From Francisella salimarina (GTDB lineage Bacteria; Pseudomonadota; Gammaproteobacteria; Francisellales; Francisellaceae), in NCBI RefSeq assembly GCF_007923265.1, contig NZ_VOJA01000004.1:453819-517818 (forward strand): DNA of 64,000 bases, read 5' to 3'. The notes beneath the pieces were generated by a model that searched no databases, was not told where the DNA came from, and worked only from the letters and a program-made list of their open reading frames with translations. Shown here one piece after another: positions 1-8,887 of the stretch (positions are counted from its first letter, which is position 1; every line of letters starts with the position of its first letter). Position numbers and translations under genes: made by a program.

Positions 1-277
1 TTGATTTTTGATCTTGATTCTTTATTATTAGACCTATCGGTGTTCCAGTTGTTTTGCCTTCAAAAACACCTGAGATGATTTTAACCTCATCAGGCTCTTT
101 ACGTTGAGTTGTGAATTTTGATTGACCTGGCTTACGCCTATCTAGCTCAAATTGTATATCTGCCTCACAGAGAGGGATATTACTTGGGCAACCATCGATA
201 ATTGCTGCAAGTGAATCACCATGGCTCTCGCCACATGTTGTTACTGTAAAAATTTTACCGAAAGTATTTCCTGACAT
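1..277 (-). CDS. aroC: chorismate synthase, N-terminal part (runs off window start)
   Basis: Makes chorismate from EPSP, the last step of the shikimate pathway, using reduced FMN in the cytoplasm. About 92 N-terminal residues are present and translation reads off the window edge. Family landmarks are clear: [20 protein letters not shown] at the start (the GESHG substrate/FMN loop), DRRKPGQS around residues 46-53, [10 protein letters not shown] and then [15 protein letters not shown]. The ATG at 275-277 is in the position normal for AroC. The gene is cut by the window, not broken. Identification rests on direct match to remembered family motifs. Confidence 0.96.
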   Translation of the reverse strand, partial: MSGNTFGKIFTVTTCGESHGDSLAAIIDGCPSNIPLCEADIQFELDRRKPGQSKFTTQRKEPDEVKIISGVFEGKTTGTPIGLIIKNQDQKS

Positions 278-428
278 ACTTAATAATAATATATGATGTA
301 TTTTTTTATGATAGCATAAATGATGAGTAAATTTAGCTAATCTAATCTTGATTTTAGATAAAAACTTTTTTGGCTATTAAGATGTAGTATTAAACTTGAT
401 TGAATTATTTTTTTGTTCTGTAGTTGGT

Positions 429-1061
429 TTAAACTAGCTTCGAAGAGTTTCTGTATAGTAATTTCTGAAAAGCTAATAAAGGTATTGTTACAGCTATTGC
501 AATTAATCCGAGTTTTATGATCAAAGGGGATGAGAGTAAGAAACTGTTTATTAAGTGACATAAAGATCCTAGCCATGCCAGCACAATAAATAACAAGCAG
601 TACCCTGTAAAATGTTTTTGCTTGTAGTTTTTGTATGTCTGAGGTAACCAATATACAAAGCATATTGAGACAGAGATGATAGTTGTAATCATATATATAG
701 CACTAGGCTTATATCGAATTGCTAATATTGCAATTGTAATAAGCATAACAAAAATTAAGTTAATTACTTCGGGCATTCTTTTATTGTTAAAAGATATCTG
801 TAATTGTTGTACTGTGATTCCAATTAGATAGCCTATAGAGATAACAAGTAGCCTCCAATCGAGATTTAAGTCTACTATTTGTACAATGCAGCAAAGAGTG
901 AATATGAGCATGCTAAACTGAGTAAGCATACTTATATTATCCAGAGATTTCTTATTTTTTGCATTGTAAATGATTTGAGGAACAAACTGTATTAAATATA
1001 TTATAAGCGATATGTTTAAGATTAATTCGCTAAGCTCTTGAGTGTTGGTTGATAGTTCCAT
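429..1061 (-). CDS. PQ-loop repeat membrane protein (copy 2)
   Basis: Inner-membrane protein of about 210 residues with roughly seven hydrophobic helices. It carries two PQ-loop motifs, FVPQIIYNAKNKKSL near the N-terminus and YWLPQTYKNYKQ in the second half. This is the layout of two three-helix PQ-loop bundles, as in lysosomal cystine/cationic amino-acid exporters and SWEET/SemiSWEET sugar carriers. The substrate cannot be read from sequence. The ATG at 1061 is preferred over an in-frame TTG at 1082, although neither has a good ribosome site. It lies about 100 bases downstream of a paralogue in the same orientation, so this is a tandem duplication that has diverged considerably. Confidence 0.72.
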   Translation of the reverse strand: MELSTNTQELSELILNISLIIYLIQFVPQIIYNAKNKKSLDNISMLTQFSMLIFTLCCIVQIVDLNLDWRLLVISIGYLIGITVQQLQISFNNKRMPEVINLIFVMLITIAILAIRYKPSAIYMITTIISVSICFVYWLPQTYKNYKQKHFTGYCLLFIVLAWLGSLCHLINSFLLSSPLIIKLGLIAIAVTIPLLAFQKLLYRNSSKLV

Positions 1062-1160
1062 ATAAAAGTAATAAATAATCAAATTCTAAAGTTAATAATA
1101 TTCTATTTAATTATATGTTTGTAATTGATTAAAATCCACCTGTTTAGATAAGTACTATGT

Positions 1161-1778
1161 TTATTGTGAAGATAGTTTTTTATAATAGAATTTTTGTATT
1201 AAAAGAATTGTTATTGCAGGCAAAATGATTAGTGCATTTGGTGTAAATGTAGGTTCTGATAAAAGCATGAAGCTACTAGCAATATAAAGACTGGTTCCAA
1301 CCAGTGCTATTAAGACAAAGCTTAAGCAAAAACCATCCGCTCTTTTTTGTTTATAATTCTTATAAATTTGCGGTAGCCAATAAAGTGTATTTATAGTAAA
1401 TCCAACATATTCTATTAAATTATAGATGCTGTCATTATCCGATCCCATAGCAAGTAGTGCAATTGCAAATAGAATGATAAAGCTAAAGTTAATTATCTCT
1501 GGCAATTTTTTGCAAAAAATGGATATTTGTAATTGTTGTATAGACACTCCTATAAGGTAGATTATAGCAACACTAGCATATTGCCACTCATATCCAAAGC
1601 TAATAGTTTGGATAATATCACATAGTACAGTGATAAATATTCCAAGTTGTGTCAACATGCTAATGTTGGATAAAGAGTTTTTGTTTCTTACATTGTGAAT
1701 GATTTGGGGTATGAACTGGATGCAATAAAGCAAAATGGAAATATTGAAAATAAGTTCTCCAAAAAATGGATTGTTCAT
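1161..1778 (-). CDS. PQ-loop repeat membrane protein (copy 1)
   Basis: Paralogue of the next gene downstream: 205 residues, about seven membrane segments and two PQ-loop motifs (FIPQIIHNVRNKNSL and YWLPQIYKNYKQK). Both proteins also share SNISMLTQ/DNISMLTQ after the first motif and GVSIQQLQIS/GITVQQLQIS in the middle, so common ancestry is evident by eye. The start is an ATG with GGAG about nine bases upstream. It probably transports or senses a small polar metabolite, by family analogy only. Conserved PQ-loop prolines in both halves suggest it is functional rather than decaying. Confidence 0.74.
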   Translation of the reverse strand: MNNPFFGELIFNISILLYCIQFIPQIIHNVRNKNSLSNISMLTQLGIFITVLCDIIQTISFGYEWQYASVAIIYLIGVSIQQLQISIFCKKLPEIINFSFIILFAIALLAMGSDNDSIYNLIEYVGFTINTLYWLPQIYKNYKQKRADGFCLSFVLIALVGTSLYIASSFMLLSEPTFTPNALIILPAITILLIQKFYYKKLSSQ

Positions 1779-1865
1779 TATCTCTACTCCAGTTTGAATA
1801 CTACATAATTTTATAGTAGCACTTATTTATTTTTTAATAAATAACTATACTTATATTGAGATACT

Positions 1866-2366
1866 TTATTTAAACAGGTATAAGTATTTACCATAACCCT
1901 CACTCTTCATCTCATCTTTAGGGATAAATCTTAAGGCTGCAGAATTCATACAATATCTTTTACCAGTAGGTTGCGGACCATCATCAAAAACATGACCTAA
2001 ATGAGATCCTCCATACTTAGATAGGACCTCTGTTCTATTCATAAACCAACTATTATCACTCTTCGTTTTTATGAATGAATTATTTATGGGTTTTGTGAAG
2101 CTTGGCCACCCAGTTCCAGAGTTATATTTGTCTGTTGAGCTAAATAGAGGTTCGCCAGAAACAACATCTACGTATATACCTTGTTTATGATTGTCCCAGT
2201 ATTTGTTGTTAAATGCTCTTTCAGTGCCACCTTTTTGTGTCACATAGTATTGTTGCTTATTTAGATTAGCTAAGGCTTTTTGTTTATCAAAATTTTGCCA
2301 ACTAGGTGTATCTGCAAAGCTAACTAATGGAATAATCATGAAAATGATTGATAGTATTCTGTTCAT
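1866..2366 (-). CDS. msrB: secreted peptide-methionine (R)-S-oxide reductase MsrB
   Basis: Reduces methionine-R-sulfoxide in proteins. A signal peptide ([18 protein letters not shown], cut before D19) predicts export to the periplasm, unlike the usual cytosolic MsrB. The MsrB fold is clear: [13 protein letters not shown] (86-90), HLGHVF (122-127) and the catalytic cysteine C139 in [11 protein letters not shown]. The two CxxC zinc pairs of many MsrBs are absent, and the resolving-cysteine position reads T (SGTGWPSF). C139 is therefore the only cysteine in the mature protein, a 1-Cys type that needs an external reductant. It is transcribed divergently from sodC. Confidence 0.93.
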   Translation of the reverse strand: MNRILSIIFMIIPLVSFADTPSWQNFDKQKALANLNKQQYYVTQKGGTERAFNNKYWDNHKQGIYVDVVSGEPLFSSTDKYNSGTGWPSFTKPINNSFIKTKSDNSWFMNRTEVLSKYGGSHLGHVFDDGPQPTGKRYCMNSAALRFIPKDEMKSEGYGKYLYLFK

Positions 2367-2510
2367 AAAAGTTCTCCTCTTAGCTATATACTTTAGATTA
2401 TATATATTTTTATAGTTGATAACATTAATTGCAATTTAAACTCTAGATTAAAAAAATAAATATTTGTATGATTATTTGTGTATGAACTACAATTTTTAGA
2501 GGTATATAAA

Positions 2511-3068
2511 ATGTATAATTTTTATAAATTATTAGGTGTCAGTGTGTTTACGTTTTTGTTAGCGGATTGTTCACTTCTGCCTGGGAAGAAGCCTTATGAT
2601 CGTGGCCATGATTTTGAGTTGATTGTGCATATGAAAGATGTTAAAACTCAAAAAGAAGTGGGCACGGTTACAATATCTCCTTACATTCATGATGGTAAGC
2701 AAGAGGGTATGCTGATTACCCCTTATTTATATAATCTGCCAGCATCAAGTGTACACGGGATGCATATCCATATTAATCCTAGTTGTGATAATGGTGGTAT
2801 GGCTGCAGGAGGGCATTGGGATCCTGATAATACTGGTAAACATCTTGGTCCTTATAATGACAATGGACATAAAGGGGATTTACCAGAATTGGTTGTAAAT
2901 GCAGATGGTACAGCGACTGAGCCTGTGGTAGCGCCAAGACTAGATTCTTTAGAAGAACTAGAGGGTCATAGTTTGATGATTCATGAAGGTGGAGATAATT
3001 ATTCAGATACTCCAAAACCTCTAGGTGGCGGAGGTGCTAGGATGTGGTGCGGAGTTATTACGGATTAG
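2511..3068 (+). CDS. sodC: Cu/Zn superoxide dismutase (exported)
   Basis: Converts superoxide to hydrogen peroxide and oxygen outside the cytoplasm. From M1 the likely copper ligands are H85, H87, H102 and H158, and the zinc ligands H102, H111, H120 and D123. The C92-C180 pair matches the family disulfide. The conserved GGHWDP and LGGGGARMWCGVI are present. The ATG at 2511 is chosen because TAGAGG lies eight bases upstream; a longer frame from 2478 would bury the signal sequence. The N-terminal hydrophobic stretch ends LLADC, which could act as a lipobox with an atypical D before the cysteine, so it may be a lipoprotein. Confidence 0.95.
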   Translation: MYNFYKLLGVSVFTFLLADCSLLPGKKPYDRGHDFELIVHMKDVKTQKEVGTVTISPYIHDGKQEGMLITPYLYNLPASSVHGMHIHINPSCDNGGMAAGGHWDPDNTGKHLGPYNDNGHKGDLPELVVNADGTATEPVVAPRLDSLEELEGHSLMIHEGGDNYSDTPKPLGGGGARMWCGVITD

Positions 3069-3071
3069 GCT

Positions 3072-3863
3072 ATGAGTTATGAGGTTATAGCTAGATTAAG
3101 CTTTTTTCTGTTGATTCTTTTTGGGATTTCTATTTGGGAGATTGTCGCTCCCATGCGCAAGCTAAAGATTTCTAAAGCCTCTCGTTGGTATAATAATCTA
3201 CTGCTAGTATTTTTGGATACTTTAATATTAAGAATCTTATTTCCTACAGCTGCTGTTGGAGTAGCGATATTTTGTCAGCAATATAAATTAGGGTTATTGA
3301 ATCTTTTTGATATGCCTGTTTGGTTTAAGATTGTAATAGCTTTTTTAGCTCTAGATTTTACGATATATCTTCAACATGTACTATTTCACTATTTACCATT
3401 GTTGTGGAGATTTCATAAAGTTCATCATATTGATTTAGATTATGATGTCACTACAGGGCTACGTTTTCATCCTGTTGAGATAGTTTTGTCAATGTTAATA
3501 AAATTTATGGCGATACTTCTTATAGGAGCACCTGTGTTAGCAGTTATCATTTTTGAAATTGTTCTAAATGGTACTTCGTTGTTTAATCATGGCAATATTC
3601 GCTTACCAAAATCGTTTGATAAATTGTTGAGATTGTTTATGGTAACACCAGACACCCATAGGGTACATCACTCTACAATACCATCTGAAACAAACTCTAA
3701 CTTCGGATTTAATCTAATTTGGTGGGATAAGATTATGGGAACTTATATCGCTCAACCTAAGAAAGGGCATATTCAAATGGATATAGGGTTAAGTAATTAT
3801 AGAGATTCTAAAGTTACTCAACCTCTTTTAAGTATGCTTAAAATACCTTTTTCAAAAAAATAG
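3072..3863 (+). CDS. sterol desaturase / fatty acid hydroxylase family membrane protein
   Basis: Integral membrane di-iron oxygenase family, 263 residues. The histidine clusters are H102-x3-H106, HKVHH (115-119), FHP (132-134) and THRVHH (195-200), the eight-plus-histidine pattern of the FA_hydroxylase domain. Hydrophobic helices surround them. It likely hydroxylates or desaturates a membrane lipid; the real substrate is unknown. The start lies three bases after the sodC stop, so the two genes are probably co-transcribed and translationally coupled. The 3' end overlaps the convergent permease gene by 26 bases. Confidence 0.85.
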   Translation: MSYEVIARLSFFLLILFGISIWEIVAPMRKLKISKASRWYNNLLLVFLDTLILRILFPTAAVGVAIFCQQYKLGLLNLFDMPVWFKIVIAFLALDFTIYLQHVLFHYLPLLWRFHKVHHIDLDYDVTTGLRFHPVEIVLSMLIKFMAILLIGAPVLAVIIFEIVLNGTSLFNHGNIRLPKSFDKLLRLFMVTPDTHRVHHSTIPSETNSNFGFNLIWWDKIMGTYIAQPKKGHIQMDIGLSNYRDSKVTQPLLSMLKIPFSKK

Positions 3864-5232
3864 GTTCTTTAATTATCTTTGTACTCTTTCTTTTCGAGAT
3901 AAAAAAGTACACACAACAAGGGATAAACATCGCTGGAGCACCAAAGTAGAAAGCTCCTCTTATATCTTCGTTAAATAATGTTAGTGCTAAGCATAATACT
4001 TGTATCCAAATTCCAAAAAGAGGTATATAGGGGAATAAAGGTGTTTTGAATATCATTTTTTCAACTGCATTTTTTTGCATGATTTGTTTTCTAAAGTTAT
4101 ATTGCGACCAACATATACAAATCCAGCAAATAGTAGCTGTGAAGCCTGACATAGCAAGTAAGTTTGTAAATGCAGCAGAGGCAGATAGTTTGAATGAGAG
4201 TATCAAAAATATCCATATCCCAGCTATACTGACATACACAGCATAATGTGGTATTGAAGAGCTATTTAAGCTTCTAAAAATACTAGGAGCCATTCTCATT
4301 CTAGATAGCCCATATAGAGAGCGGACAGCTGCATAGAAGCCACTATTTGCACATGAAAATGCAGCTACAAGTACTACAAACGCAAATGCTCCAGCAAACT
4401 TGTCAAGATGATAGTATTGTAGTGCTGTAGCAAATACAGAGTCGCTTAAATTCATTTGTTGCCAAGGAAAAATTGTTGCTAATAAGAATACTGGTATTAC
4501 ATATAATCCTACAATTCTTATTGCTACATGTTTAGCAATTTTAGGCATTTGCTTTCCTGCATCACTAGATTCACTTGCAGCTAATCCAATGATTTCAGAG
4601 CCTTGGAAATTTACAAGTAATATGAGCATTGTTGTGATTAGGATTAATTTTCCTTTAGGAAAAAAACCCTCTTCACCAATGATATAAGTGCTACCTAGTA
4701 CACCACCAGTATTATTATTGATAATATTAAAAAATATAAGTATAGCCACTACACTAAACAAACCAAGAGCGATGATTTTTATAAGAGCTAACCAGAACTC
4801 AATCTCACCAAAAAGCTTAACTTTTGTAAGGTTTATGATTGTTATAAATAGCCCAAACAGAGTTGCCCACAGATAAGTTGGTACAGAAGGCAAAAATGTA
4901 TGCATGATTATTCCACCAGCTATACATTCCGAAGGAATATAAATTATCCAATTAAGCCAGTATGACCAGCCCATACCACACGCTATCGAAGGAGAGATAT
5001 ATTTTGCTGTATAGTGGATAAACGATCCAGAATTTGGTGAGTTTGCCGTTAACTCAGCTAAGCATAGGGTAACACAGTACACTATGATACCTGCTAATAT
5101 ATAAGCAATGATAGCTGCTGGACCAACTTCTGATAGGACATATCCTGTACCTAAAAAGAAACACGAACCTATGATGCCGCCAAGAGCTATTAGCTCAATG
5201 TGGCGAGGTTTTAGAGTTTTAGCTAATGCCAT
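3838..5232 (-). CDS. APC-family amino acid permease
   Basis: Proton-coupled amino acid transporter of the inner membrane, 464 residues and about 12 helices. The amino-acid-polyamine-organocation hallmark IALGGIIGSCFFLGTGYVL lies in the first helix, followed by VGPAAIIAY and CLAELT. The resemblance is closest to the AAT/GABA-proline permease branch, but specificity is not readable. The ATG at 5232 is selected because GGAGG lies eight bases upstream; an in-frame upstream codon would add only MCNFFGGGV. It converges on and slightly overlaps the sterol-desaturase-family gene. No disruption is seen. Confidence 0.9.
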   Translation of the reverse strand: MALAKTLKPRHIELIALGGIIGSCFFLGTGYVLSEVGPAAIIAYILAGIIVYCVTLCLAELTANSPNSGSFIHYTAKYISPSIACGMGWSYWLNWIIYIPSECIAGGIIMHTFLPSVPTYLWATLFGLFITIINLTKVKLFGEIEFWLALIKIIALGLFSVVAILIFFNIINNNTGGVLGSTYIIGEEGFFPKGKLILITTMLILLVNFQGSEIIGLAASESSDAGKQMPKIAKHVAIRIVGLYVIPVFLLATIFPWQQMNLSDSVFATALQYYHLDKFAGAFAFVVLVAAFSCANSGFYAAVRSLYGLSRMRMAPSIFRSLNSSSIPHYAVYVSIAGIWIFLILSFKLSASAAFTNLLAMSGFTATICWICICWSQYNFRKQIMQKNAVEKMIFKTPLFPYIPLFGIWIQVLCLALTLFNEDIRGAFYFGAPAMFIPCCVYFFISKRKSTKIIKEPIFLKKVF

Positions 5233-5544
5233 AACACCACCTCCAAAAAAGTTACACAAAGTACCTGAAAATACAGATTTTTATTTTTTTAGTTTATTGG
5301 TTTTTTAGTGCTTTGAATTTTGGTGGATAGTTAGTTGCTATCGTAAATCAAAGCAATAAGCTCATACAAAAATACTTAGATATGGTTTCTGTATTCTCAC
5401 GTACTTCATGTATGAGGTGAGCGAATTATAGACCTGTTTTTTGTTTTGTCAATTAAAATTTACACCATGTGAGAGCTTGAATTAATACTACTTTTATTTG
5501 ATAATGTTAGTTAGCTAATGAATACCATAAATATAGGGGTTGAA
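5233..5544. other. intergenic region between divergent permease and cupin genes
   Basis: AT-rich, 312 bases, with stops in all frames. It holds the permease leader at the left and a candidate promoter for the cupin gene at the right. I see no RNA gene or repeat here. Confidence 0.5.
5477..5505 (+). promoter_or_regulatory. candidate sigma70 promoter of cupin gene
   Basis: TTGAAT (5477-5482) and GATAAT (5500-5505) are separated by 17 bases, about 40 bases before the likely start codon. Fit is by eye in AT-rich DNA, so a chance match is possible. Confidence 0.4.
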
Positions 5545-5907
5545 ATGTCTAATATAAATGAAGTTGGTAAGATTTATGAGCGTCCTTGGGGCACTTATCA
5601 AACAATAAATTTTACAGATAAAAGTCAAACTAAAATAATCACTGTAAAGCCTAAAGGACAGCTTTCACTACAAAAGCACTTTAAAAGAGCGGAGCATTGG
5701 GTCGTTGTAACAGGTACGCCTACTATAACAGTCGATAAAAGCGTAAGAGAGTATGGTGTTGGAGAACATGTTTTTATTCCTAAAGAAGCAGTTCATAGGT
5801 TAGAAAATTTCACAGATAGTGATATTCAAATAATCGAGGTACAAGTGGGTGACTACCTTGGTGAAGATGATATTGTTCGTTTAGAAGATATCTATAAACG
5901 TGATTAA
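5545..5907 (+). CDS. cupin, mannose-6-phosphate isomerase type II C-terminal-like
   Basis: 120-residue single-domain cupin. It matches the isomerase module of bifunctional mannose-1-phosphate guanylyltransferase/phosphomannose isomerases: RPWGTYQTI, then KPKGQLSLQKHFKRAEHW (metal-ligand histidines and glutamate), GTPTITV, and a second motif IPKEAVHRLEN. In the long enzymes this domain interconverts mannose-6-P and fructose-6-P. Here it stands alone without the nucleotidyltransferase half. The ATG at 5545 follows an AGGGG-type site. An in-frame ATG at 5518 would add nine residues. A role in GDP-mannose supply for surface sugars is inference. Confidence 0.82.
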   Translation: MSNINEVGKIYERPWGTYQTINFTDKSQTKIITVKPKGQLSLQKHFKRAEHWVVVTGTPTITVDKSVREYGVGEHVFIPKEAVHRLENFTDSDIQIIEVQVGDYLGEDDIVRLEDIYKRD

Positions 5908-5995
5908 TTCTTAAAAATTGTTCTAAAAAGTTTACCTATCATCTCCCTATCATCTAAAATACTCTTATAAAGATTTTTGAATAGTTGGAGAAATA

Positions 5996-7108
5996 ATGTC
6001 TATAAAATCGAAAGCAGCCGTTGCATATAAAGCTGGAGAACCTCTCTCAGTTGAAATAGTAAATGTTGCGTTACCAAAAGATGATGAAGTTTTAGTAGAA
6101 ATAAAAGCTACTGGAATTTGCCATACTGATGCTTTTACATTATCTGGAGCAGATCCAGAAGGGCTTTTTCCTGCTATATTAGGACATGAAGGTGCTGGTG
6201 AGGTTGTAGCAGTTGGTAAAAATGTAACCTCTGTTAAACCCGGCGACCATGTCATTGCACTTTATACGCCAGAGTGCAGGGAATGTAATTTTTGTCTAAA
6301 TCCAAAAACTAACTTGTGTCAATCAATAAGAGAAACTCAAGGTAAGGGTCTAATGCCCGACGGTAGCTCTCGATTTACAACACAAGACGGTAGAGAGATT
6401 TTCCATTATATGGGTTGCTCAACTTTTTCAAACTATACTGTCTTACCTGAGATAGCGGTTGCTAAAATTCGTAAGGATGCACCATTGGATAAGGTTTGTT
6501 ATATTGGCTGTGGTGTGACAACTGGAGTCGGTGCAGTTGTTAAGACGGCTAATGTTGAAGCTGGTGCAAGCGTTGTTGTATTTGGTCTGGGCGGGATTGG
6601 ATTGAATGTGATTCAGGGAGCTAAACTGGTTGGAGCAGGGCAAATTGTTGGTGTGGATATTAATAGTGATAAAAAAGAATTGGCTGAAAAATATGGTATG
6701 ACAGACTTTGTTAATCCAAATGAGATTGATGAAGATTTGGTGCAACACCTTATTAGATTGACTGGTGGTGGTGCTGATTATAGTTTTGAGTGTATTGGTA
6801 ACACTGAAGTAATGCGCCAAGCTCTTGAATGTGCTCACAAAGGCTGGGGTGAAAGTATAATTATAGGTGTTGCTGGATCTGGACAAGAGATTTCTACTCG
6901 ACCATTCCAGCTTGTGACAGGCCGTACTTGGAAAGGCTCAGCTTTTGGTGGTATGCGTGGTAGAACAGATGTACCAATGATTGTTGACTGGTATATGGAT
7001 GGTCGTATTGATATTGATAACCTTATTACTTCAAATATTAAAATAGAAGATATTAATAAAGGTTTTGAAGAAATGCATAATAATATAAGAACAGTAGTTA
7101 CTTTTTAG
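5996..7108 (+). CDS. frmA: S-(hydroxymethyl)glutathione dehydrogenase / class III alcohol dehydrogenase
   Basis: Oxidises S-hydroxymethylglutathione (formaldehyde plus glutathione) with NAD, and can reduce S-nitrosoglutathione. At 370 residues it is the normal length. Catalytic zinc ligands are C42, H64 and C172 in the motifs [16 protein letters not shown] and GCGVTTGVG. The structural-zinc cysteines are C94, C97, C100 and C108. The Rossmann GLGGIGLNV lies near 197. The C-terminus is the expected GFEEMHNN...RTVVTF. The start ATG follows TTGGAGAAATA, a good ribosome site. It stands alone between the cupin and a convergent aminotransferase gene. Confidence 0.95.
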   Translation: MSIKSKAAVAYKAGEPLSVEIVNVALPKDDEVLVEIKATGICHTDAFTLSGADPEGLFPAILGHEGAGEVVAVGKNVTSVKPGDHVIALYTPECRECNFCLNPKTNLCQSIRETQGKGLMPDGSSRFTTQDGREIFHYMGCSTFSNYTVLPEIAVAKIRKDAPLDKVCYIGCGVTTGVGAVVKTANVEAGASVVVFGLGGIGLNVIQGAKLVGAGQIVGVDINSDKKELAEKYGMTDFVNPNEIDEDLVQHLIRLTGGGADYSFECIGNTEVMRQALECAHKGWGESIIIGVAGSGQEISTRPFQLVTGRTWKGSAFGGMRGRTDVPMIVDWYMDGRIDIDNLITSNIKIEDINKGFEEMHNNIRTVVTF

Positions 7109-7241
7109 ATTATTTATATATTTAGTTGCTTTGGTCAACCTCGCAAATGCTAGAATTTCTTGGCTTATCAGTAAGTTAATTGCTCAGGTACTACTTTAGG
7201 TATAGTAGGCTATATTTGTAAGTTAGAGAAATATTTAGGTT

Positions 7242-7269
7242 AATTCATTATCAATATTGATAATGAATT
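7242..7269. promoter_or_regulatory. perfect 28-bp palindrome between convergent genes
   Basis: Half-site AATTCATTATCAAT is followed immediately by its exact reverse complement. It lies in the 205-base gap between the 3' ends of frmA and the aminotransferase gene. As RNA it could form an AU-only hairpin and act as a weak bidirectional terminator. It also contains ATTATCA and TGATAAT, the half-sites of Fur-type boxes, but in everted order. Confidence 0.5.
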
Positions 7270-7313
7270 TATTAAGTAAGGAATTATAGGATAAGAAGAA
7301 TTTAGAGAATAAA

Positions 7314-8504
7314 TTATTTATTGTTATAAACTTTAATAGCTTTGTCTAGAAGTTCTAGAGCTCTTTTAAGAGCCTTTTCTTCTAAGATGTATGCAATTCT
7401 TATTTCGTCTTTACCAAGACCTTTAGTCGCATAGAAATCTGCAGCAGGAGAGACCATAACAGTCTCTTTATTATCATCAAAGTCTGTTAATAACCATAAT
7501 GCAAACTTCTCAGCGTCATCAATAGGTAGTTTTGCAATTACATAAAAAGCACCTGTAGGCTTTTCACAAACTACATTATCCATTTTTGAAAGAGCTTCAA
7601 AAGTGATGTCTCTTCTTTTTTGGTATTCTGTGTTTACTTCTTTTAAGTAATCTTCTGATACTTCATAAAGAGCAGCTGAACCTATTTGTTCAAGAGTTGG
7701 TACACATAGTCTAGTTTGGCATAGTTTTGTAACTTCTTTGATGAAGTCTTTGTTTTTTGTACAAAGAGAGCCGATTCTAGCACCACAGGCGCTATATCTC
7801 TTAGATACAGAGTCAACGATGATTACGCGATCTTCAACACCTTTGATATTGCCAAAAGATGTACAAGTAAGACCATCATAAGTGAACTCTCTATAAACTT
7901 CGTCACTTATTATAAATAAGTCTTTTTCTTTAGCTACTTCTGCTAGTGTTTCTAACTCTTCTTTGGAGTATACAACACCAGTAGGGTTGCCAGGGTTAGA
8001 GATCATAATAGCACGAGTTTTGTCAGTTACACATGCAAGTATTTCTTCTTTTGAAGGTAAATGAAAGCCTTCCTCAGCTTTTGTTGTGATTGGCTTAATT
8101 GCCACGTCAACAGCAGTTGTAAAACCGTTATAGTTTGTATAAAAAGGTTCTGGTACAAGTATTTCATCACCAGCGTTACAAATTGCAATAGCAGCAAATA
8201 TCAGAGCCTCTGAACCACCGTTTGTGATAAGGATTTCATCTTCAGTGAAGTCCATGTCAAATCTTTTGTAGTATTTTGATATAGCCTTGATTAAGCTAGG
8301 CTCGCCATTAGCTACTGAGTATGCGATAGTCTCTTCATCAAAAGCTCTGATAGCATCCATAAACTCACTAGGAGTTTTGATATCAGGTTGGCCTATATTT
8401 AGGTGATAAACCTTTTTGCCTTGTTTTTGAGCGGCTATGGAATATGGCACTAACTTACGTACAGGAGAGGCTTGCATAGCCTTAACTCTTCTTGATAATT
8501 GCAT
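7314..8504 (-). CDS. class I/II PLP-dependent aminotransferase (AspC-like)
   Basis: 396-residue fold-type I aminotransferase. Landmarks are LNIGQPDIKTP (35-45), NPGNPTG (170-176), the DEVYREF loop at 201 (aspartate contacting the pyridine nitrogen) and the PLP Schiff-base lysine K235 in SVSKRYSACGARIGSL. This is the aspartate/aromatic/alanine aminotransferase superfamily Ib branch. Substrate preference is uncertain, since the branch includes aspartate aminotransferases and MalY-type relatives. The ATG start is conserved in position. A single-gene unit convergent to frmA. No lesion is seen. Confidence 0.9.
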   Translation of the reverse strand: MQLSRRVKAMQASPVRKLVPYSIAAQKQGKKVYHLNIGQPDIKTPSEFMDAIRAFDEETIAYSVANGEPSLIKAISKYYKRFDMDFTEDEILITNGGSEALIFAAIAICNAGDEILVPEPFYTNYNGFTTAVDVAIKPITTKAEEGFHLPSKEEILACVTDKTRAIMISNPGNPTGVVYSKEELETLAEVAKEKDLFIISDEVYREFTYDGLTCTSFGNIKGVEDRVIIVDSVSKRYSACGARIGSLCTKNKDFIKEVTKLCQTRLCVPTLEQIGSAALYEVSEDYLKEVNTEYQKRRDITFEALSKMDNVVCEKPTGAFYVIAKLPIDDAEKFALWLLTDFDDNKETVMVSPAADFYATKGLGKDEIRIAYILEEKALKRALELLDKAIKVYNNK

Positions 8505-8887
8505 TTAGTAAATCCTTTTTGTTTGATATTGGTTTAAGATATACAAGTTGATTATAATATATTTTCAAAGCTTAAAAAATTATAAATTAGTAAAAATAAG
8601 CTAATTATTCAACCTTTTCACTTATTGTTGATTTTACATCAAGTTTAACTTGTTTATCGGAACTATTTGTTGCTTTGATTTCATAAGCGCCGTTATCATA
8701 CTCTATTTTTGATATTCCACGATATCCTTCACTTTTTAATCTTTTGAGTATACTTATCAATGTATTAATACTATTTCGATATTAAATGTTTAAATACAGT
8801 CTTGCAAGTGGTTTGATATTAATCAATTTAGAATTCTTACAAAAGCATATATAATAATTAAGTTACAATATTTCGAGTGATATTAGT
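8505..8887. other. intergenic region with PepSY remnant and recN leader
   Basis: This 383-base gap contains a truncated PepSY-like reading frame (8605-8781, minus strand) and the AT-rich leader of recN. Nothing else was recognised. Confidence 0.5.
8605..8781 (-). pseudogene. truncated PepSY-domain remnant
   Basis: An open stretch of 59 codons with no ATG reads ILKRLKSEGYRGISKIEYDN, then GAYEIKATNSSDKQVKLDV and a stop. The pattern (hydrophobic helix, GY..I..IEYD.G.YEI.A.....V.L.VD) is that of PepSY domains, small exported proteins or propeptides. A TAA stop precedes it and no signal peptide remains, so I read it as a decayed or N-terminally truncated gene. A TTG at 8760 could in principle start a 52-residue cytoplasmic version. 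The call is by eye. Confidence 0.5.

Noticed and set aside
2779..3015. Open frame opposite sodC
   Set aside because: Antisense shadow of a well-supported gene; low-complexity His/Leu/Tyr-rich product with no family resemblance.
6443..6886. 147-codon frame opposite frmA
   Set aside because: Lies wholly inside a conserved enzyme gene on the other strand; Asn/Thr/Ser-rich translation typical of shadow frames.
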